Assembly (NCBI GenBank): GCA_002383325.1
Contig: DFYJ01000143.1
Coordinates: 20,138-41,124, forward strand
DNA: 20,987 bases
Source of the DNA: Candidatus Aminicenantes bacterium UBA4085
GTDB taxonomy: Bacteria; Acidobacteriota; Aminicenantia; Aminicenantales; UBA4085
Direction of reading: 5' to 3'
Below, piece after piece: positions 13,685-20,987 of the stretch; position 1 is the first letter of the stretch; every line of letters starts with the position of its first letter. A program made the position numbers and the translations under genes. Under the pieces are notes generated by a model, which was given only the letters and a program-made list of their open reading frames with translations, did no database searches and was not told the DNA's origin.

Positions 13685-14225
13685 ATAATCCAAGAATCGG
13701 AATAGGCTGAAGGGCGTTCGATCCTCGCGTCCATCCGAAATCCAAGATCCCGGACGCACGGCCCACCGCCTTCCGGAAGAGCTGTCGCGGCCACGCCCAC
13801 TTACGAGAATCGTCCGATCTACGGCGATAGGAGTTGCGGGCCCTCGGACCTAGCGGGGTTCATCCGTCCTTTGATCCCCGCCGTCAAGCTCATGATCCAA
13901 ATACCGGGATAGGCGGAAGCGCGCTCGCTCCTCGCGCCGGCCCGACATCCAAGAATCCGGACCAGCTCAGCCGCCGCTTCCGTGTCGGCTGCCGCTCCGG
14001 CTCCCACAAGCGAGAAGCCGCATGGCCTTCGCTTTTTCGGGTTTTCTTTCCAGGCTCATGATGGAGTCCATCATTCCTGGAATCCCATCCGGTCCATCGA
14101 TGATCCAAGATTCGCAGGCGCCGAAAACGCTCGATCTTATCCTCGATCGGAATTCCAAAAGTCTGGATGCGATTCGCCGCCTCTTCCGCTGGAGCCATCA
14201 CGGCCGTCCTCACTTGCGAGAGCAA
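13685..14225. repeat. Three degenerate tandem units of about 208 bp
   Basis: Units begin at 13685, 13892 and 14100 with ATAATCCAAGAAT, ATGATCCAAATAC and ATGATCCAAGATT, spaced 207 and 208 bp. About 52 bp into each lies a second copy (ATCCAAGA at 13740, ATCCAAGA at 13947, TTCCAAAA at 14153). About 113 bp in lies a third shared block (CACTTACGAGAA at 13798, CACAAGCGAGAA at 14005, CACTTGCGAGAG at 14211). Similarity covers roughly the first 125 bp of each unit; the remaining 80 bp differ. On the minus strand the shared part keeps a frame reading roughly E-D-x-x-x-x-F-x-x-x-R-x-L-D, but stops and frame changes argue against a living gene. The block lies upstream of the TonB receptor promoter. Confidence 0.55.
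14048..14082. other. 35-bp interrupted palindrome
   Basis: TTCCAGG-ctc-ATGATGGA-g-TCCATCAT-t-CCTGGAA has fully complementary arms of 7 and 8 bp around a single central base. It lies in the variable tail of the second 208-bp unit and has no counterpart in the other two. There is no T tract on either side, so it does not look like a terminator. A dimeric regulator site or cruciform is possible. Confidence 0.45.
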
Positions 14226-14385
14226 GCCGGATCTTCAAATATTTGCAGACCCTATTCATAATTGTGAATTGCGTCCGGCCAAGCACGCGCAATTCCGCGC
14301 GGCCAAAAAAATATTTGCCCCGAAATCCCCCCCCGCAATCAAGAAGAGTCCTAAGATGACGACCGTTCGACGGCCGCGCCGCGCT
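14226..14385. other. Gene-free spacer with AT-rich patches
   Basis: The stretch between the repeats and the DUF5916 remnant holds the palindrome CAAATATTTG, the inverted repeat ATTCA-taattg-TGAAT, runs of seven A (14305-14311) and eight C (14327-14334), and no supported gene. The AT-rich patches stand out against the GC-rich surroundings and could hold promoters or protein sites. I see no clear terminator for the minus-strand series ending at 14386. Confidence 0.4.
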
Positions 14386-16580
14386 TCACAGCCGCCAGAG
14401 ATAGGAAGCTTTGAAGAAGAAGCTCCGCCGCGACTCCAGGAACCGGTCCGCCCCCCGATACTCGCCCTCCACCCACTCCAGCTTCTCGTACAGCGATCCA
14501 TAGCCGATGTGGATGACGGTGCCGGGGATGTAGGTGAAGGAGGCCAGGAAATCGGTCATCAGCTCGTCGCGGAAAGAGTTGTACTCGACGATGGCCCGCA
14601 GGAACAGATAGCGGTTGATCTGGTAGGTCGCCCGGCCGCGAATGATGGCGTAGTCAAACTCTTTGACGCTCCCCTCGCGGCGGAAGAAATCCGAGTAGGT
14701 CAGGGCCAGGTTGAGGTGGAGCTTGTCCAGCGGCTTGTACTCCATCGAAGCGGCGGCATCGCTGCCGAAGCCCTGGTAGGGACTTTCAACATAGCGGATC
14801 TTAGCCCCGGTCCGGGCGCTCAGGGTCAGGCTCAACCGGCTGGTGAACTGAAGCGTGCCCGAGGCCCGCAGCCCGGTGGTGGAGAAGCGCTTGGCTTCGT
14901 AGACCTCGCTGGAGACCTTCCCGCCCAGGACGAGGCTCGAGTTGCCGCCGAGAAGGAAGCGGACGTCCAGGCTGTTGGATGTCTCGTCCAGGCCGCTGAA
15001 GGCGTCCCGGATGTAGACCGTATGCAGAAGCGGGGTGATCCGCAGGAAGAAGCCGGACTAGGGGTAGAAGATCCGCCCCACTCCGGCCTTGAGGCGGGTC
15101 AGGCCGTTGCGGGTCAGGTAGCCGGTCTCGGTCTCGAAGGAACGGCCGATGTCCTGGGCCAGCAAGCCGACCATCCAGTCGCGGGTCGTGTAGGAGTAGT
15201 TGACGGCCGCGGCGTGTCCCTCCCGGGTATCCGCGGGCGAGCCGTCCCGGGTCACCGAGCCAAAGGCGTAGAAGCTCAGCAGGCTGGGCGGAGCCAGGCG
15301 GATCTGGCCGTCGATCCCGGCCACCCGATTGAATCCGTCGGCGCGCTCCCGGTCGGTGACGAAGCCGCCGACGAAGCCGTCGTGGGCCAGGGCCCGCTTA
15401 TAGCGCAGGACGCCCGCGCCGTCGTAGTCGCGGGCGGCTCCGTCGGGCAGGGCGTCCAGGGCGAAAATCGAGGCGATCATGTCCCGCCGCCCCAGGTTGC
15501 CGTTGAGCTTGAGGCCGAAGGCGGGATCCACGATTGTCCGGGTGTGGACGACTTCGCCCAGGATGCCGTCCGATTCTCCCGCCCCGAAGTTAAACTTCTC
15601 CAGTCCTTCCAGGAAGAAAGGCCGTGTCTCGTCGTAGAAGAGAGCATAGCGCTGGTTGAAGTCGACCTGGCCCGCGTCGGCCTCGACTTGACTGAAGTCG
15701 GGATTGACGGCGGCATCAAGGACCAGCCGGGAGGTCAAACCGACCTTGGCCGTCAAGCCCAGCTCGGGCTTGAGGGGATCACCGGTCAGCCGACCGGCCT
15801 CTGAAGCCCGATTCCTGGCCAAGGTCAGCGAGGGAAGGAACTCCACCAGACGGTAGTGCCGGATGCCGGCCAGCACCAGGGGCCGCGTCTGGGTCAGGAA
15901 GTTCTCGCCGTGGCGGGGATCCAAGGCCGGAGTCGTCCCTGACTGGGACAGCCGGTTGATCATGCGCTCGAAGATGACGCCCATGGTCACCGGGTCGCCA
16001 TCGCTCAGCCGGACGCTCTTGAATGGAATCCGTATTTCGATGGAGTAGCCGGCCGGATCGATGCGGCCGGCGCTGTACCAAACGACATCGATGGTGTAGT
16101 CCTCCGATCCGCCTTCGAATCGCGAGTCGCCCTGGATGCCCAGGGGGTTGACATAGAAAGCGTACAGCGATTGCTGGTCATTGAACGTATCGAGGTTGAT
16201 GCAGACCCAGTCGTCGGGACGGATCTTGTCCCGCGCGCTGACCGAAGCCTTGATCCGATCAGAGCGGCTGTCCAGGCAGCGGAAGGCGAAAAAAAGGCTC
16301 TCCGCATCATAGGCGAACCAGACCGTGGTCTCTTCGCCCAGAGGCTTGCCGTAGTCGGGATGATAGGTCAAGAAATCCTTCGCGAAGGGCGCCTCTCTCC
16401 AGACGGGATCGCTCAGAACGCCGTCAATGACGGGGGGAGCCTCAATCCGAACGGGCCGGAAGGGCTCGAGGAGGCTTTCGAAGCTGTCCTCCCAGGCCCA
16501 ACCGTTTCGGCAAGCGCCGGGAGCACGATCGGGATCGTCAGGGTCAGGACGGCGAGAATAGCGACAAGTCAGCTTATCAT
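14386..16580 (-). pseudogene. DUF5916 family secreted protein (CBM9-like domain plus outer-membrane barrel), apparently inactivated
   Basis: Conceptual translation gives a protein of about 730 residues. It has a signal peptide, a CBM9-like carbohydrate-binding fold (APPVIDGVLSDPVWREAPFA, then TTVWFAYDAESLFFAFRCLD), a DUF5916 middle (DFSQVEADAGQVDFNQRYAL, ETRPFFLEGLEKFNFG), and a C-terminal barrel ending SYLWRL. Three lesions break it. The ATG at 16580 is followed at codon 4 by TGA (16571-16569), just before a good hydrophobic signal core ending LPALA. The signal frame and mature frame differ by a -1 shift near 16490-16510. A TAG at 15060-15058 interrupts the mature frame, which then continues open in the same frame to 14386. 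It follows the metallopeptidase gene by 40 bp. Sequencing error in a metagenomic assembly is the main alternative. The part from 16371 to 15058 could still be made from a TTG. Confidence 0.75.
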
Positions 16581-16620
16581 AGCTGTCTTTTACTACGCTC
16601 CGGCTGCTGAAAACGCTCTT

Positions 16621-17346
16621 TCAGCCGACGACGATCTTGGAAAGCTGCTCTTTGCGCTTGGGCCAATCCGGCATGACTTGCGTCAACAAGGCGTAGAAAG
16701 CCCCGCCGTGATGATGGTGCTTGATGTGGCAGAGCTCGTGCATGACCACGTACTCGAGGCACTCCGGCGGCGTCTGGACGAGCCGGACGTTGAGGACGAC
16801 CCGTCCGTCGCGGCCGCAGCTGCCCCAGCGCCGCTTCATACGCCGCAGGACGACCGGCGGCCGGGAGATGCCGAAGCGGGAAGCGATCACCATCTGCCGG
16901 TCCAGGGCCCGCTCGAAGACCTCGCCGGCCCGGGCCTTGAGCCAGCGGTCCACGGCCCGATCGACCGCCGCACGATCCGCGGGATCCGGGACCCGGACGA
17001 TCAGGGAGCCCGCGGACATGCGGGCCGAAGCCCGGCCGCCGGGCTCCACGGCCAGAGGATGCGCGACCCCGAGGAAGGCTACGGCCCCGCTGTGCTCAAA
17101 CCGGCCGGGATGGGGCAGGCGGACGTAATCGTCGACCTTCTTCAGCGTCCGGGCGATCCAGCCGGCTCGGCGGCGAACGAAGGCCAGGACCCTGTCCTCC
17201 GGGACGCGGGCCGGCGCGTGAACCGTGACCCGGCCGTCGGGCTGGACGACGATCCGGACGCGGCGGCCGCGGCTGCGGAACAGCCACAGGCGGACCTGCC
17301 GGCCGTCCAGGTCCAGCGTATGGAAGACCGCCCCTTCGCCGGTCAA
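16621..17346 (-). CDS. YgjP-type M48-like zinc metallopeptidase
   Basis: The 241-residue product has the family layout: a beta-rich N-terminal part (VRLWLFRSRGRRVRIVV, DGRVTVHAPARVP) and a C-terminal catalytic part. The latter has RRWGSCGRDG (172-181), the zinc motif HELCH (203-207) with catalytic Glu204, and a likely third ligand at His213 in HGGAFY. The start is taken as TTG at 17346-17344, because the frame has no ATG or GTG between the upstream gene's stop and the conserved N-terminus, and a GCGAGG lies eight bases before it. The length fits the usual 230-250 residues. It begins 14 bp after the acyl-CoA synthetase stop, so it is in the same operon. Its physiological substrate is unknown. 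A run of His (210-213) extends the metal site. Confidence 0.87.
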   Translation of the reverse strand: MTGEGAVFHTLDLDGRQVRLWLFRSRGRRVRIVVQPDGRVTVHAPARVPEDRVLAFVRRRAGWIARTLKKVDDYVRLPHPGRFEHSGAVAFLGVAHPLAVEPGGRASARMSAGSLIVRVPDPADRAAVDRAVDRWLKARAGEVFERALDRQMVIASRFGISRPPVVLRRMKRRWGSCGRDGRVVLNVRLVQTPPECLEYVVMHELCHIKHHHHGGAFYALLTQVMPDWPKRKEQLSKIVVG

Positions 17347-17360
17347 CTCCCGAACCTCGC

Positions 17361-19274
17361 CTACTCGAACCGCTCCACGATGGCCCGGTTCTGATCGTTG
17401 AGGATGCTGCGCGCCTCGGGCGTGAAGAGGTACTCGATACGGTTTCCGTAGTATTCCTTGATCCGTCCGCGGACCATCTTCATGGTCGAGTTGAGCAGGC
17501 GGTTCTGCTCGGTGAAGGCTTCGCCCAGGACGGCGATCGAGGCGGGCAGCCAGCGACCGGGGAACTGGCCGGCGTGCTCCCCGCCCTCCCGGTACTTGGC
17601 CACCTCCGCTTCGAGCAGGCGCAGGGCCGCGTCCTGCCCTTCCCGGGTCTTGACCGACAAGCCCTGCTTCCTGAGCCATCCCAGGACCGCCTCCTTGATC
17701 GGGACCAGTAAGCCGACAGTGTAAGGGGACTGATCGTTGTAAAGCATCATTTGCTCGATGTAGGGCGAGCTGTCGGTGATGGCCTCTTCGATCAGCTCGG
17801 GGCTGTACTTCCCGCCGTCATTGGCGATAAGCAGGCTCTTGGCCCGGCCCAGGACATAGAGATAGCCGTCCGGGTCGAGGTAGCCCAAGTCTCCGGTGTA
17901 GAGCCAGCCGCCGCGCAGCGCCTCGGCCGTGGCCTTCTCGTTGCGCCAGTATCCGGCCATGACGTTCTCGCCGCGGACGACGATCTCGCCGGAAGCCCCG
18001 GCCGGCAGGTTGTTGCCGTCCGAGTCGCAGATGCGAACCTCCAGGTTCGGCATGATCCGGCCGGAGGAACCCAGCTTGTGGTGGGCCAGGCTGTTGGCCG
18101 AAATGACCGGGGCCGCCTCGGTCAGGCCGTAGCCCTGGAGCATGGGCGCGCCGATGGCGAAGAAGAAGCGCTGCAGCTCGATATCGAGCAGGGCCCCGCC
18201 GCCGACGAAGAATTTCAGCCGGCCGCCGAAGTTCTCCCGGATCTTGCGGAACAGCAGCTTCTCGTAGAGGGCCATGACGGGCGCCTTGACCTTCTGGACC
18301 CCGCGGCCGCGGTTCCAGCCCTCCTTGTTGTAGGCATAGGCCGTCTTCATGGCCTTGGCCAAGAGGGCTTCGACCTTGGGACCCTTGTCGCGCACGCCTT
18401 TCTCGATGTTCTTGCGGAAGCTCTTGGCCAGGGCCGGCACGCTCAGAAAGACGTGCGGCCGCAGCTCCTTGATGTTGAGGGGCAGGTTGCGGACCGTCTC
18501 CAGGGCCGTCCGGCCCTGCTGGACCGAGGCGATCGAAGCCCCGCACTTCATCATCATGTAAAGGCCGCACGTGTGGCCGAAGGCATGGTCCCAAGGCAGG
18601 GCGTTGAGCAGGATCCAGTCCGACTGGGGGTTGATCATGGAGGTGCCCTGCTCGATGTTGGCGGTGTAGTTGCGGTGGGTCAGGATGATGCCCTTGGGGT
18701 CGGCCGTGGTGCCCGAAGTGTAGCAGATGTTGGCCGGGTCGCTCTCCCCCACCGACTGCCAGCGGGCCTCGAAGGCGGCCCGGCTGTGGCCGAGGAACTC
18801 CTGGCCTTTCTTGAGGACCGTGGCGGCCGATATCTCGTCGGCCTCGAAGGACTTGAGGCTGTCGAAGCAGATGGTCAGCTTCAGGTCGGGCAGGTCGGCC
18901 TTGACCTGGCGGATCTTGGCGATGTGGTTCTGGGAGACCATGACCATCCGGCAGCCCGAATGGAGGAGCCGGAACTTGAGGTCGGCCCGCTCGTCCAGCT
19001 TGACCGAGATGGGCACGTCGATGGCCCCGATGTAGAACAGGCCCAGCTCGCCGATGATCCACTCGTTGCGCCCCTCGGAGATGAGGGCCACCCGGTCGCC
19101 CTTGTCCAGGCCCAGGCTCATCAGCCCGGCCGCGAAGCTGTGGACCAGCGGCCGCATCTGGGCGTAAGTCGTGCCCTCGTACTTTTCGGTCTTCTTCTCC
19201 CACATCAGGACGTTGTCGGCGTAGCGCTCGACGCTGGTCTCGAACAAGCGGGGCAACGTGCGCGGTGCGTTCAT
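17361..19274 (-). CDS. Long-chain fatty acid-CoA ligase (AMP-forming)
   Basis: The 637-residue product is a full-length ANL-superfamily acyl-CoA synthetase, which activates fatty acids to acyl-AMP and then acyl-CoA at the inner membrane face. Motifs in order are the phosphate-binding loop YTSGTTADPKG (185-195), GYGLTEAAP (381-389), YTGDLGYLD (459-467), GRAKSLLI (476-483) and a C-terminal STMKMVR with probable catalytic Lys599. Adenylating enzymes usually have Gly where this one has Ala191 in the loop. The ATG at 19274 is preceded by GGGAGGA five bases away. It is the first gene of a minus-strand series with the metallopeptidase and the DUF5916 remnant. It could serve beta-oxidation or lipid synthesis; exact chain length is not readable. 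Confidence 0.92.
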   Translation of the reverse strand: MNAPRTLPRLFETSVERYADNVLMWEKKTEKYEGTTYAQMRPLVHSFAAGLMSLGLDKGDRVALISEGRNEWIIGELGLFYIGAIDVPISVKLDERADLKFRLLHSGCRMVMVSQNHIAKIRQVKADLPDLKLTICFDSLKSFEADEISAATVLKKGQEFLGHSRAAFEARWQSVGESDPANICYTSGTTADPKGIILTHRNYTANIEQGTSMINPQSDWILLNALPWDHAFGHTCGLYMMMKCGASIASVQQGRTALETVRNLPLNIKELRPHVFLSVPALAKSFRKNIEKGVRDKGPKVEALLAKAMKTAYAYNKEGWNRGRGVQKVKAPVMALYEKLLFRKIRENFGGRLKFFVGGGALLDIELQRFFFAIGAPMLQGYGLTEAAPVISANSLAHHKLGSSGRIMPNLEVRICDSDGNNLPAGASGEIVVRGENVMAGYWRNEKATAEALRGGWLYTGDLGYLDPDGYLYVLGRAKSLLIANDGGKYSPELIEEAITDSSPYIEQMMLYNDQSPYTVGLLVPIKEAVLGWLRKQGLSVKTREGQDAALRLLEAEVAKYREGGEHAGQFPGRWLPASIAVLGEAFTEQNRLLNSTMKMVRGRIKEYYGNRIEYLFTPEARSILNDQNRAIVERFE

Positions 19275-19301
19275 GGCGGTCCTCCCTGCTCAGGCGGGCT
19301 C

Positions 19302-19331
19302 ATCCTATCGCGGCGGGCGGGGATTTGTCAA
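19302..19331 (-). promoter_or_regulatory. Sigma-70 promoter of the acyl-CoA ligase operon
   Basis: On the minus strand TTGACA (19331-19326), an 18-base spacer and TAGGAT (19307-19302) give a perfect -35 and a four-of-six -10. Transcription would start near 19295, about 21 bases before the ATG. Its -35 lies only nine bases from the -35 of the divergent promoter at 19341. Confidence 0.65.
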
Positions 19332-19340
19332 AACCCCCCA

Positions 19341-19370
19341 TTGACACGGCCCGACCGAGGCCGATATCCT
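19341..19370 (+). promoter_or_regulatory. Sigma-70 promoter of the cysteine peptidase gene
   Basis: TTGACA (19341-19346), an 18-base spacer and TATCCT (19365-19370) form a good housekeeping promoter. The start would be near 19377, giving a leader of about 17 bases that includes GGGAGAG five bases before the ATG at 19394. Confidence 0.65.
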
Positions 19371-19393
19371 GATGGGCGGAAGGGAGAGACCTC

Positions 19394-20779
19394 ATGAAGT
19401 TGCTGGGCAAGACATGCCTGATCGGGCTTCTTCTGGCCGCGGCGGCCGCCTCCGCGATCGGGGCCGGGGCGGCGGGACAGGACGTCTCCCGGCCGGGGCT
19501 GGGCCTTCGTCTGGCGACGCCGGACCGCCTGCGGGGGGTGCCGCTGGCCTTCACGCCCTATTCGGGCGACGCGCTGCCGGCCGCGGTCGATCTCTCGCCC
19601 GACATGCCGCCGCCGGGGAAGCAGGGCAAGCTCAACTCCTGCGTCGGCTGGGCCATCGGCTATGCCCTCAAAAGCTACCAGGAAAAGCTCGAGGAGCGGC
19701 AGCCCTACGTCCAGTCCGGACGGCTCGACGCTCGGAGGGTCTTCAGCCCCAGCTACATCTACAACCAGTGCAACGGCGGCAAGAACGTCCCGATCCTCTA
19801 TTCGGACGCCTTCGCCATCCTGTCCGAGCAGGGGGCCGCGACCTGGGCCGACATGCCCTACAGCGACGCCGACTTCACCTCCCAGCCCGGCCCCCAGGCC
19901 AAGAGCGGGGCGGCCCGGTTCAAGATCGATTTCTGGCGCCAGGTCAACACCCAGGACGTCAAGGAGGTCAAGGCCCACCTCCACGCCGGCTTCCCCGTCC
20001 TGATCGGGACCGGCGTCGACGAAGCCTTCATCAAGCTGCCCGCGGGAAAGACCTGGGCCTCGGCGGGCGAGCAAGTGGGCGGGCACGCCATGGTCGTGGT
20101 CGGCTACGACGACGCCCGCCGGGCTTTTCGGCTGATGAACTCCTGGGGCCGGGAGTGGGCCGACGGCGGCTTCTGCTGGATGGACTACGATCTGTTCCGC
20201 AAGCTCGTCGGCGAAGCTTACGTGGTCAAAGACGCCCGCAACAGCCCTTCGCCCGTTGTCGTCAACCCCGTCGACCGGTCCGTGGTCACGCCGCCCGTGA
20301 TCACGCCGCCCCCCGTGACGCCGCGCCGGGAAGCCAGCCTGGCCCTGACCGCCGTCAGCCACAATACATCCATGCCCAACCGGCCCGACCTGGGCTACTT
20401 CATGAAGCTCGACGGCGCCCTGGACATCCCGGCCGGACTCGGTCGGACCGACCAGATCGTCGTCCACTTCTTCTACGACATCGGGAACGGCACGCCCGGC
20501 GCCGCCGTGGCCAGCGCGAACCCGGCCTTCGCCGACGTCAACGGCTTCGCCGCCTGCGGCACCCAAATCTACCCTGTCCCGGCCGAGGGGCTGCGGACCG
20601 GCTGGTCGGTCTGGATCCCCTACGCCGCCCTGCTCGTGCCGGTCGGCCAGGCCGTCTGGACCGCTCAAGGCTACGTCCAGCAGCCCATCGAGACGAGACT
20701 CGTGGCCCAAGCCGTCCTGTTCGTCGACGGGTTCGGAGTGGCCCGCTCTCCGTACATCCCATTCTTCGTCCGCAAATGA
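19394..20779 (+). CDS. Secreted papain-family (C1) cysteine peptidase with a C-terminal accessory domain
   Basis: The 461-residue product has a signal peptide (about 1-28, AAAAASAIGAGAAGQ). A C1-type catalytic domain follows at about 60-285. The oxyanion Gln is probably Gln77, the nucleophile Cys83 in LNSCVGWAIGYA, the catalytic His231 in GGHAMVVVGYDD, and Asn249 in RLMNSWGREWADGGF. A proline/threonine/valine-rich linker (about 285-312, with PPVITPPPVTP) joins a beta-rich C-terminal domain (about 313-461) that I do not recognise. Only about 55 residues separate the signal peptide from the catalytic Cys region, so there is no inhibitory propeptide of the usual I29 type. GGGAGAG and the signal peptide fix the start. 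A probable lipoprotein gene follows 16 bases later. Expected action is proteolysis in the periplasm or outside the cell. Confidence 0.88.
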   Translation: MKLLGKTCLIGLLLAAAAASAIGAGAAGQDVSRPGLGLRLATPDRLRGVPLAFTPYSGDALPAAVDLSPDMPPPGKQGKLNSCVGWAIGYALKSYQEKLEERQPYVQSGRLDARRVFSPSYIYNQCNGGKNVPILYSDAFAILSEQGAATWADMPYSDADFTSQPGPQAKSGAARFKIDFWRQVNTQDVKEVKAHLHAGFPVLIGTGVDEAFIKLPAGKTWASAGEQVGGHAMVVVGYDDARRAFRLMNSWGREWADGGFCWMDYDLFRKLVGEAYVVKDARNSPSPVVVNPVDRSVVTPPVITPPPVTPRREASLALTAVSHNTSMPNRPDLGYFMKLDGALDIPAGLGRTDQIVVHFFYDIGNGTPGAAVASANPAFADVNGFAACGTQIYPVPAEGLRTGWSVWIPYAALLVPVGQAVWTAQGYVQQPIETRLVAQAVLFVDGFGVARSPYIPFFVRK

Positions 20780-20795
20780 GGCGAAAGGACTGACC

Positions 20796-20987
20796 ATGAC
20801 GCGCCTTCCCCGCCCGGCCTGCCCGGCCCTCCTGCTGGCCGCGCTCCTCCTTCTCCTCGGCCCCGCCGGCCCGGCCTGCAAGGGCGGCGGCCTGACCCGT
20901 TCGGCCGATCAGGCCGCGGCCGAGCAGGAGGCCATCGAGGCGGAAGACCGCGCCGCCGCCGAGGAGGCGGCCGCCAAGCCCGAGCCC
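20796..20987 (+). CDS. Probable lipoprotein, N-terminal part only
   Basis: Sixty-four codons are visible before the right edge. The ATG follows AAAGGA at seven bases and lies 16 bases past the cysteine peptidase stop, so the two are likely co-transcribed. The product has a strongly hydrophobic signal (PALLLAALLLLLGPAGPACK). Its Cys28 could be lipidated, although GPAC is an imperfect lipobox. After it comes a Gly-rich KGGG and an Ala/Glu-rich, probably helical stretch. No function can be assigned. Confidence 0.6.
   Translation, partial: MTRLPRPACPALLLAALLLLLGPAGPACKGGGLTRSADQAAAEQEAIEAEDRAAAEEAAAKPEP

Noticed and set aside
13685..14225. The 208-bp units as a CRISPR array
   Set aside because: The units are far too long and diverged, and there is no short identical repeat alternating with unique spacers.
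13819..14359. Several small ORFs of 60-125 codons in the repeat region on both strands
   Set aside because: They have no ribosome sites or conserved starts. Corresponding frames in the three repeat units contain stops or shifts. They are described as repeats instead.
14167..15804. A 545-codon plus-strand frame across the spacer and the DUF5916 locus
   Set aside because: It is antisense to clear DUF5916 sequence and runs through unrelated spacer DNA. Its composition is typical of a shadow frame.
16661..16690. A further sigma-54 element at the GGCATGACTTGC near 16666
   Set aside because: The GG to GC spacing is 8 instead of 10 and it lies inside the metallopeptidase gene.
17751..19397. A 548-codon plus-strand frame opposite the acyl-CoA ligase
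   Set aside because: The product has no family resemblance and a biased composition. The minus strand carries all the adenylate-forming motifs.

Overview
The window is GC-rich and tightly packed with genes. Its gene families point to an Acidobacteriota-type Gram-negative bacterium, most likely Candidatus Aminicenantes. The clues are two GWxTD-domain proteins side by side, outer-membrane receptors with an N-terminal carboxypeptidase-regulatory-like domain, a TPR-fused sulfatase-fold enzyme, a DUF5916 family protein and many TPR proteins. The lineage is inferred from family content only; there is no rRNA or marker gene here.

Left part (1-8143). A TonB-dependent-receptor-like gene runs leftward off the edge (1-1480). 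Diverging from it is a plus-strand series: a possible 37-codon leader ORF, a secreted GWxTD/TPR protein (1715-3802), a second GWxTD lipoprotein coupled to it by an ATGA overlap (3799-4722), a secreted carboxypeptidase-regulatory-like/TPR protein (4905-5870), and a membrane-anchored sulfatase-fold enzyme with C-terminal TPRs (5912-8143). The last two are separated by a short segment that can form either a terminator or a hairpin next to the start codon.

Middle part (8124-14385, minus strand). A TPR protein (8124-10079) converges on the sulfatase-fold gene and overlaps it by 20 bp. A 1065-residue TonB-dependent receptor (10239-13436) ends at a strong intrinsic terminator. Upstream of it lie about 950 bp without a convincing gene. 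This stretch holds a structured leader, a sigma-54-type promoter, three degenerate units of about 208 bp and a 35-bp palindrome.

Right part (14386-20987). The minus-strand series starts with a long-chain acyl-CoA synthetase (17361-19274), continues with a YgjP-type zinc metallopeptidase using a TTG start (16621-17346), and ends with a DUF5916 gene carrying three apparent disabling lesions (14386-16580). Back to back with the synthetase promoter is the promoter of a papain-family cysteine peptidase (19394-20779), followed by the start of a probable lipoprotein (20796 to the edge).

The most notable signal is regulatory. Three near-consensus sigma-54 (-24/-12) elements share GGCATG-N4-TTGC. They sit in the correct orientation upstream of the GWxTD operon, the carboxypeptidase-regulatory-like/TPR gene and the TonB receptor. 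Together they suggest a sigma-54-controlled set of envelope genes, possibly one co-regulated surface system.
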